Shown here piece by piece: positions 38,901 through 47,900 of a DNA stretch of 64,000 nucleotides. Position numbers and translations under genes: made by a program. The stretch spans positions 4,365,298 through 4,429,297 of the forward strand of contig NC_049991.1 in the NCBI RefSeq assembly GCF_000003815.2. Direction: 5' to 3'. The notes beneath the pieces are model-generated. The model made no database searches. It was not told the DNA's origin and was given only the letters and a program-made list of their open reading frames with translations. Every line of letters begins with the position of its first letter. The first letter of the stretch is position 1. The DNA is from Branchiostoma floridae (Eukaryota; Chordata; Leptocardii; Amphioxiformes; Branchiostomatidae).

Positions 38901-41900
38901 AGTTGAAAGCCCTTGGCCTGACAAATTAACAAAACATGTCTGGACAATGCATTTAGCATGGTCTTGACTAGAATTGTTTACAAATATTGGCTTTCACTTT
39001 TGGCCTCTGACTCATTCGCAATTGAAACTTTGAACTGCCTTATTTGACCTAACAGTTGATTATAAGTGTCTTGAACTTTGTGAGTTAAGCGTAAAACATG
39101 GTCTCGTTCTTAATTTTTCCCCATCTCACCGCACAGAACTGTACAGTCACCGTTACTGTTACGGTAATGCATCTGGATATTAGTATATGCCCAGTGTTTC
39201 ACAGTGTTAACTAAGTACATATAGCTAAATCTCATTGAGTTCCTCTGTCAAATGTTTGTGCAAACGAAAAAACCGTTTTTAATTTTTCTTCAGGTATGAC
39301 AGTGATGATAGCGTATCGCACAACTTGGAATATGGTCTCGGGACGGCCTCTGAAGTCAGTGTGCGTCAGTTCCTCAAGCAACTTTGTCTGGGGCGTCTGC
39401 CCTTGTGGTACCATCTGGAGACGGACAGGGATAACCGCCAGAAACCCCATTGGTAGGACAACTAGACTTAATTGGGTGTCACGTGATTATGACGCCATGT
39501 AGCGTCCGCCATGTTGGTGGGTTAGTGACGAACGCCTTTAAAAGAAATGCTATACATCTGGCCTGGAGAGCACAGAAATATGGAATTTTGTAATAATTCT
39601 CATTTATCCGCCCCACCAATGTGGCGGCCAAAAGTGCCGATAAATTGAAGTTGCTGATCCTATATCAACGGCGATAGTGTCGTAGAATAAAGAATTGATG
39701 ACCCGCTCTAGGGGTATACGTTGCACTACTTAATATCCGATTTCTATATAACCACCGAATAAACTACCGAGCGAAGTGAGGCGGGCACATATGGGATATT
39801 AATGACCTTTGTTATGGAAAAAAATGAAGCCTTCTGATTATGATAATGTAGTCTAATGCAGTGCCGTTTTCAGTAAGAAGCTGGCAACTGATACCTGGTA
39901 TGATTAATCATACGAGGCGACCTATCGTACGAGGCAGCCTATCGTATGTGTCATTTGGTTACGCTGGTTTCTGCCTTTAGTTCTAATCTCCAAGCAGATC
40001 TTGAGGTAGTTTAAGACAATAACATAAGCTGGGGAAGGAGTTTAGCCGGCAAAGGAGTTTTATTCTACCGCGATTACTTTAGTACATTTCGTAACAGTAA
40101 CGTTTTGATCATGTTTTACCGTTTATGATTGTACATGTAGGTACGGGGTGGGCGCAGGTGAGCGGACCGGTCATACGTGGTCTATCGTACGTATCAATCG
40201 GACACTGCGGCGCGTGGGCAGTGACATCTACCGGTGCGATCTGGTACCGCATCGGCACGTACGGAGGCACAGATTCGGCTGGAACACGCTGGGTCCAAGT
40301 CACGGGCTCCTTGGTCAGCATCAGCGTGGGGTACAACGTGGTGTGGGGAGTGAGCGCCATTGGACAAGTCTTCATCAGAATCGGTAAGAAAATGTTATAC
40401 ATGGCTTTCTGTTGCACATCATTCTGTGTTTGGCTCATCTTGTAATGCTTTCAATGGTATATATGCGGTTTGTGGTAAACACGATCCAAATCTAAAGGGG
40501 AAAATCCAATTTATTCCCCTTTTTCGTACCTTGACTCTGGTATATGATCGGTATTGCTCTGATGATCTCACACTACTTGTTTCTCTATGGAGAACCTTTG
40601 AGTGTCACAATTAGGTTTTCATTTATTCTACATCGTTTATACTGTTAAATTTAAAGTTTCAAAGTCTTTCTAAAGCAACAGCTTGCCTTGTATTATAAAA
40701 TCGTGGACCTTTCTCGATAACAACTGTTTCACTCCTGTATATACAATCTGCAAGCCATTAAAACCAGTATACGTCGATGTAGGTTAGACATCCAGGTAAT
40801 AAGATACGCCAAAAATAGTTACTCAAGCAACTGGATATGGTTTTGAAACGGTCAGACGTTTCGGAAAGAATCCACTTTCCTTCGTCAGTGACACTGAAGC
40901 GATCTGCAAGAAACAGGTCTTTTTAAACTTTTAGCTCCTGTAACTAAAACAACAGGAGCTAATTGACTCATTTGCATTAACTGTGTCTTAGCCTTGATAT
41001 CCTTTGAAATTCAAATTTTCTTCAGCTTGACTTTGGCTTAGCTTTGTTTTCTTTGGAATCCAAATTGTCTTCAGTCTGAATTGTCTTGCAACCTTTCCTA
41101 TTGGACATCTGAAATTGTCTTCAGGGGGCACACACCAGTTTATTTGGGGGTTCAAATGGAGGCGGCACACCCTCAAGTCTAGTGACCATCTCTTCCAGGG
41201 AATTATCCTGAAGGAAAATAACTGTATATGGGGTGAGAGGATATACCTTCAGCTACAAGACCAACTGAGTTTCGATCCTTCAACTTCTCTAATTTTGAAA
41301 AATTATAGGGAAAAAACATTATTTTCATGTCAAAATTGATGCACAAAATCGGGCATTTTCGCATTGGATAAAACAGATGAAGAAGATTTTTCCGGCAAGC
41401 ACGACTGATACTGCCAGAAAGAGGAAAATCTAAAGACTAATCCAGCCAATTATAAAGAAAATTCTAGTACTACAGTTTTTTTAATCATCCACGGCGCGCG
41501 GCATTGCAACTTTGCTTGACACAGCGCTTCAGAGGTAAATCTAGGTCACGGGCCTCTTTACATTCAGGCATAGGGATATCGCGGAAGCAACGCGCGGACC
41601 AAAACACAATTTGCACCAAAAACACACCATTTCATACGCTTTTCAGCCATGTAACCGTTTAATGTCATTTCGCAGGAAATAATGAGAAATGTCAACTCAA
41701 ACTTGGGCCCTCGGAAGCCTTTCGTCACTTTTTGGTCGCGGACTACCACGGACCCCGGTCGCGGAAGAACTGGGGTGTGCACCGTTAATATATGCAAATT
41801 ATGATTAATATTGTCCATGACTTTAAAAAGTTATACTCTATAATCATGCCAAGTTTGACTTGTCTGCGACTTTTCTTTCTCGAGTAACAGGTGGTTGAAA

Positions 41901-44900
41901 GTTGCGGGGTCGGAAGGCTGATTTTGCGCCTCCAGGATGGTATACCATTCAATGCGCATAATAGCAATTACGTCACAATGAGCTTGTCCTATGGAAGAGG
42001 TTTTAGGCTATCAATACGTGCTAAATAAAGAGTTATGGCCATGAAAAGGAATGACAGAGGGGTGCTCTTGTGATGGAGCACACTTTCCTCCTATTTCTGA
42101 CTGGAACAAACGGTGTAAACCTCTTAGAACATATTTGAGTTCGTGACGTCACAATGCCTGCCGCTGGCCTATGTTCTGAAGTGACAACGATGCAGTTTTA
42201 AGTTCCGCGCTTTAACGGAAAGCACTTGAAATATTAATTTTTGGTCATATCGGGTAGAGAATAGACCTAGCTTTTCCGTCCAAGCGTTTCCGTTGGCAAG
42301 ACTCCTTTTATTTCGTAGAAAAATGAAGTTAAATGTTGTACCTTTGGTAAAGATGGAGGTCTGTGCTGCACTTCTTGCGGCTATGAAGGTATAAACGGGC
42401 ATCTGCTAAGATAAGGCTGTACAGTTTGGTGTCGGTCTCGGTGAGATAAAGAAGCCTTGGGATGTGTCTTCGGATTAGTGCAACTTATTTGTGTTAAGGC
42501 CGAGAACTAGCGCCACACCGAACTTGACACTTGATTCGGAAGGAAAGTGCGAAAGTGACGTCATCGGGGCCTTTTTTCATTGGAAAATGCCTGCTTCTCA
42601 ATGTAGGAGCAATTGTGAAACGTTCAAATGCGATTTCAAAGTGCCCAAGAGGTACTGTAGTTTAAACAACAATGTTTCGGTAGGTTTTATGCAATCTATG
42701 CTTAGCACACACACTTCGAAGGCTATGCGACCGTGTTTGAGGGGGGGGGGGGCGTGGGAGGGGGGCAAATCCACCCATTATATGACAGTGTAGAATCATA
42801 TCAAAACCTGCGAAATCCGGCTTTTTTTCAGTCAGATACGATCGTGGCTATACAATTTCATGGGGAAAATGCAATTTGTTGGCTATTATCACTAATACTT
42901 TTTTCAGGATGGGTGCTTTTAAGGGGGCACACACCAGTTTATTTGGGGGTTCAAATGGAGGCGGCACACCCTCTAGTCTAGCGACCACCTCTTCCAGGGA
43001 ATTATCCTGAAGGAAAATAACTGTATATGGGGTGAGAGGATATACCTTCAGCTACAAGACCAACTGAGTTTCGATCCTTCAACTTCTCTAATTTTGAAAA
43101 ATTATAGGGAAAAAACATTATTTTCATGTCAAAATTGATGCACAAAATCGGGCATTTTCGCATTGGATAAAACAGATGAAGAAGATTTTTCCGGCAAGCA
43201 CGACTGATACTGCCAGAAAGAGGAAAATCTAAAGACTAATCCAGCCAATTATAAAGAAAATTCTAGTACTACAGTTTTTTTAATCATCCACGGCGCGCGG
43301 CATTGCAACTTTGCTTGACACAGCGCTTCAGAGGTAAATCTAGGTCACGGGCCTCTTTACATTCAGGCATAGGGATATCGCGGAAGCAACGCGCGGACCA
43401 AAACACAATTTGCACCAAAAACACACCATTTCCTACGCTTTTCAGCCATGTAACCGTTTAATGTCATTTCGCAGGAACTAATGAGAAATGTCAACTCAAA
43501 CTTGGGCCCTCGGAAGCCTTTCGTCACTTTTTGGTCGCGGACTACCACGGACCCCGGTCGCGGAAGAACTGGGGTGTGCACCGTTAATTCATAGTTAGAG
43601 TTAAAAGACCTGTTTCTTGCAGATCACTTCAGTGTCACTGACGAAGGAAAGTGGATTCTTTCCGAAACGTCTGACCGTTTCAAAACCATATCCAGTTGCT
43701 TGAGTAACTATTTTTGGCCATTAAAACCAGTGTTCACCGCCAAATCTGCTTGCTTTTTTACCATTAAGACATTTGAAACACTATATACTAGGGGTGGGTA
43801 CCGGTAAAAAAAACGTTTTTCTTATCGGACCGGTCCAGAAAAACCGGACCTGAAAAAAATCGGTAGACCAAATGTTGGACCTATTGGAAAATGAGCAGAT
43901 TATATGTTCAGGCATTCACACGTTTTGGGGCTTATCGGTCGAGGAAAACAACAAGAGCAAAGTAGAGTAGAGTCTATAGTCATTCCTATATACAAAGTTT
44001 AACAGTCAATAATACAGAGGCAGTTAGCCATGTAGGATTTTAAAACACGAATGGGAGTCGAATACTCCACAAAACAGTCTTCATTGTAGCGAAATGGACT
44101 ATTGTTTTGAGTATCGTCCATTCACAAATTTTCACATACAGAATCAGGTTCTCTGGACCTGAACCGGATCTGGACCTGAATTTTCTGTACCGGTACCTAC
44201 CCCTACTATATACACATACTCGTACACGTAGAAAGAAATACCCGACAACGTTTCTGGAGAAAAAAGGGCAGTTAAGAGAATGCATCATTCATGGTTTCGT
44301 GCAACACAGTTGCAACATCTGATAGATACACAGAACAAAATGTGTCACTTTTTTTTCTCACTCAGGAATAACGGCCCAAACACCACAGGGAACCGCCTGG
44401 CGATTGGTCGGGGGAAGCCTCACTCAGATCTACGTTAGTTCCTCGTCCAATCGCGTGTGGGGATGTGGTCTGAGTCATCACATCTATCTCCGTGTAGGAA
44501 TTACATGGAGCAAAGAACCTGTGGATATTCCCCGTAAGAATCGGCTATATCATTTTTATTGTATGTAATCTGTTATCTGAAACGTATGCCTCATGGCCTA
44601 ATGCTTCTGTTTGCTCGTTCAGTCCTTGGGTAGTTGTGGTGTGAAGTGGCACAGAAAGTAGGGGAGCAAAATCACTGAAACTTAGAAGGCCTGGATTGAT
44701 TGTAATGATACGAGTATTTAGTATGTGAGTAGGATTCGATGCTAACTTGTACCCCCTATCGGCTTGTTACGGTGCTGCAGCGTAACCTCTGTATTTAATA
44801 TCTTGGTTCCTGGACATGCCACAGTCGTGATTTTGTAGTAGATAGCTCTTATAACTGGGGCAGAGAAAATTGCTTCTTTGGAACTGCAGTATTCGGTTTA

Positions 44901-47900
44901 GTTCAAGACTTTGAGAATATCTCTTGAAAGACGTGGTCGACGGATCGTCATGATTTTTTTTATTTACAGATAGCTTAAGTGTCGCTTGATATAATTATGC
45001 AAATCGGTACTTTTTTGCATAACTGATGAGGAATTTCAAAGCAGTTCCATGACAGGACTATGCCAACATATGACATATGTAACTGAAAAACAGACGAATA
45101 TATTTCAAAGATACATTATATGCAAGTAAAGACTTAGTTTTCATAATCAACGACAAAATGCTATAACTTCAATTGTTGAATACAAGAATCTCATTGATGA
45201 ATGTGTCAAAACAGTATTTCATAATGTTTCTTTTTTTCTGACCGTGAAGCGCCCACCTGTCACTCCAAGGCGGACATCCATGTCCTAGTGGACGGATCTA
45301 AGAGTGTGAAGACGCGTAACTTCCCCGCAGTACGGCAGTTCATCCTCAAACTGGCGGCAGGGTTCGAGATAGGCCCCAACAAGGCTAGAATCGGCGTGTA
45401 CCAGTTCGCTAAGGACATGCAAACGGAGTTCAAGATGAACCAGTACAACAATAGAGAGGTATGTATATTTTGATGTCATTTGTTGACTAGTTCTGAGAAA
45501 TTTTGCCAATAAGATACAGGTTTTTTTAGCTATTGTTTCTAACAGTTCGCTGTAGTACATGACTAACAACCGAATGTAGGTGCTCATAACACTGATATTC
45601 ATTTTGATATTGATGTCGGTGATGGTGATGATCATTTTCATATTGATGATTATGATGATGGCGATCATGTTTACTTTAAAACTAGTGATTACTTGTAATA
45701 ATTGTAAAAGATAATTGTAATGATGTTGATGATAATGATCGGGCTGATTATCTTCATTTTGATGTATATGATAGTGTTGTTGATGTATTCAGGCCTTCAA
45801 GACCCATGTTATTCTCCTAGTAAAATCACTTTAGCCACTCATCAACTTCGAATGGAAACTCATCTGTCCAGTTCAGTTCGTCCTCGTAATACGCTAATAA
45901 TGTCGCTCCAGGCATCTCTATCTAGCATGGCGGCTAGCAAGTTGCGGTTCTTTAGTCCAACAGGAGTCTTCCTCCAGTATCTAAGTGTCGTCCCCTTCTT
46001 CTTTTCTCGTTGGGTGCCAGAGAAGAAGGGTATAGGAGACTCATTTTTACACACCCAGTACTTACTTACATGGCTTACGTTTCGATGTCTCTCAGACACC
46101 TTTGTCAGAGCTTCTAACTGACCTAGAAACGTAAGCCATGTAAGTAACTACTGGTTGTGTAAAATAATTCTCATATATCCTCTATTCTACCAGCCTGATG
46201 AAACTATTTTCGGAAGCCAGAGAACTTTGGGGACCATCTTCTAATGACATACGTGCTACATGGCCGGCTAGAGCCAGTATTTTATTCATGATGGTTTTAG
46301 TGATCAGGGGCAGTCCATTGCAGAATTTTTTTGTTGTTGTCTGTGTTGGTTCTTGTTCGAACGAGTGACTTGGAATTCCACTGAAGGATTTTCTTCACTG
46401 TTCTGTTCTCTCCGTTATTCAGCACATACATTAGCCACCCTGGCCTTCTCTCTTATCGTATTTGACACTTCTCGCTGATTTCGTGTACAGTAAACCTCTT
46501 TGTTACCTTGTCTTTGCATGAGATACCCACTATTTTCGGAAGACATCCTGTGTTGAACGCATTTGCTAGATGCTGCATAATTAAATATTCTTTAAAAATC
46601 AACTTGGAGAGCCTGATGTTACCATCATGAAGATGAAGAGCGACTCACTGCGGTAACTGTTACAGTAGCAGCATCTCTTCTCCCTAAGTAAGAAACATCA
46701 AGCTTAGGCAAGCTTGACTCCACGGACGCAACAGACAAAGCAGAGGTCTCGAAGGCTGCTCGGGAAATATTTAAACCTCATCCACTTGTCATGTTTCATT
46801 GCCAGCACCATTGACAGTAATATGAAGACGACGATACAATTGTTCCTCTCGTTTTCTCCACATAGGCCTTGCTGGATGCCATCAAGAAGATTGAATACAT
46901 GAATGAATTTCACACCAAAACCGGACAGTCCCTAGAGGCTGTTTACGACGAGTTCACCCAAGCTAATGGTGCCCGGGATGGTGTGGAAAAGGTGACGATG
47001 CCTTTAACCGTATTAAGAACGGGATTTTTGTCAATCCTGGACCTATTGAGACCCGCCCCATGCAACTATTTATAAAATGACCACCAACTTTCTAGAGAAT
47101 AATGTAGACATAATATCTGAATTCAACTGATTAAACAAATTTGACTCGATTATGACGTATAATGACGTATTAATGACGTAATCATTTTGATTGACAAATC
47201 ATTGCTCCAGACTAGCATGATATACGTCTTGTAACCCTTTTTTCACAAACAACAATCATGTTTAGATCATCATCTTAGTAACAGACGGGAAGGCCACCGA
47301 CCAAGTGAGAGAGCCTGCGCAGTACGTGAAAAACAAGGGTGCGCACGTGTTCACTGTGGGCGTAGCCAAGTACAAAATGTCTGAACTTAAGGTAAAAAAA
47401 CGCCTTCAAGTTTAGAATTATATCTGTCATATTTGTTTCACATTATGTCTTGTATGTTGATGTTTGCAGTGACAACAATAGTCTTAATTTTAAAAGCCAC
47501 ATTCTTAAGCATATGCGAATTTACAAACGATTTTATGGATAATCGATTGTTCAGATAATATTATATGTATGGCAAGATAGAATTTTTTTATATTATTGGC
47601 AGAATGCCAGATAATTAGGTCCTTAGCTTGCAACTAGGCTGTCGTTTTAGAAGTAAACCTTTCTGCTAATGCTACTACTGTAACACTACTACTAAATCTA
47701 CTACTAAAATTATACTCCTACCACTACTATGTAACTATATTATCACTACTGCTACTTTTTCTGCTACTACTACTAGAACTGGTAATAACCATTACTACTG
47801 CTACTACTACGACTACTTCTACCACTACTACTACGACTCCTAGTACTACGACTACTACTACGACTACTACTACTACTACTACTACTACTACAGAGAGTTG

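Noticed and set aside
42491-42793. THAP-like zinc finger from [15 protein letters not shown] in the composite transposon core
   Set aside because: The cysteine spacing is suggestive, but later conserved THAP positions are not visible and the frame soon runs into a poly-G tract.
41124-43588. LTR retrotransposon from the 666-bp direct repeats
   Set aside because: The repeats do not start TG or end CA, no primer-binding site or gag-pol sequence is visible, and the repeats have their own inverted ends. A composite or twice-inserted DNA element fits better.
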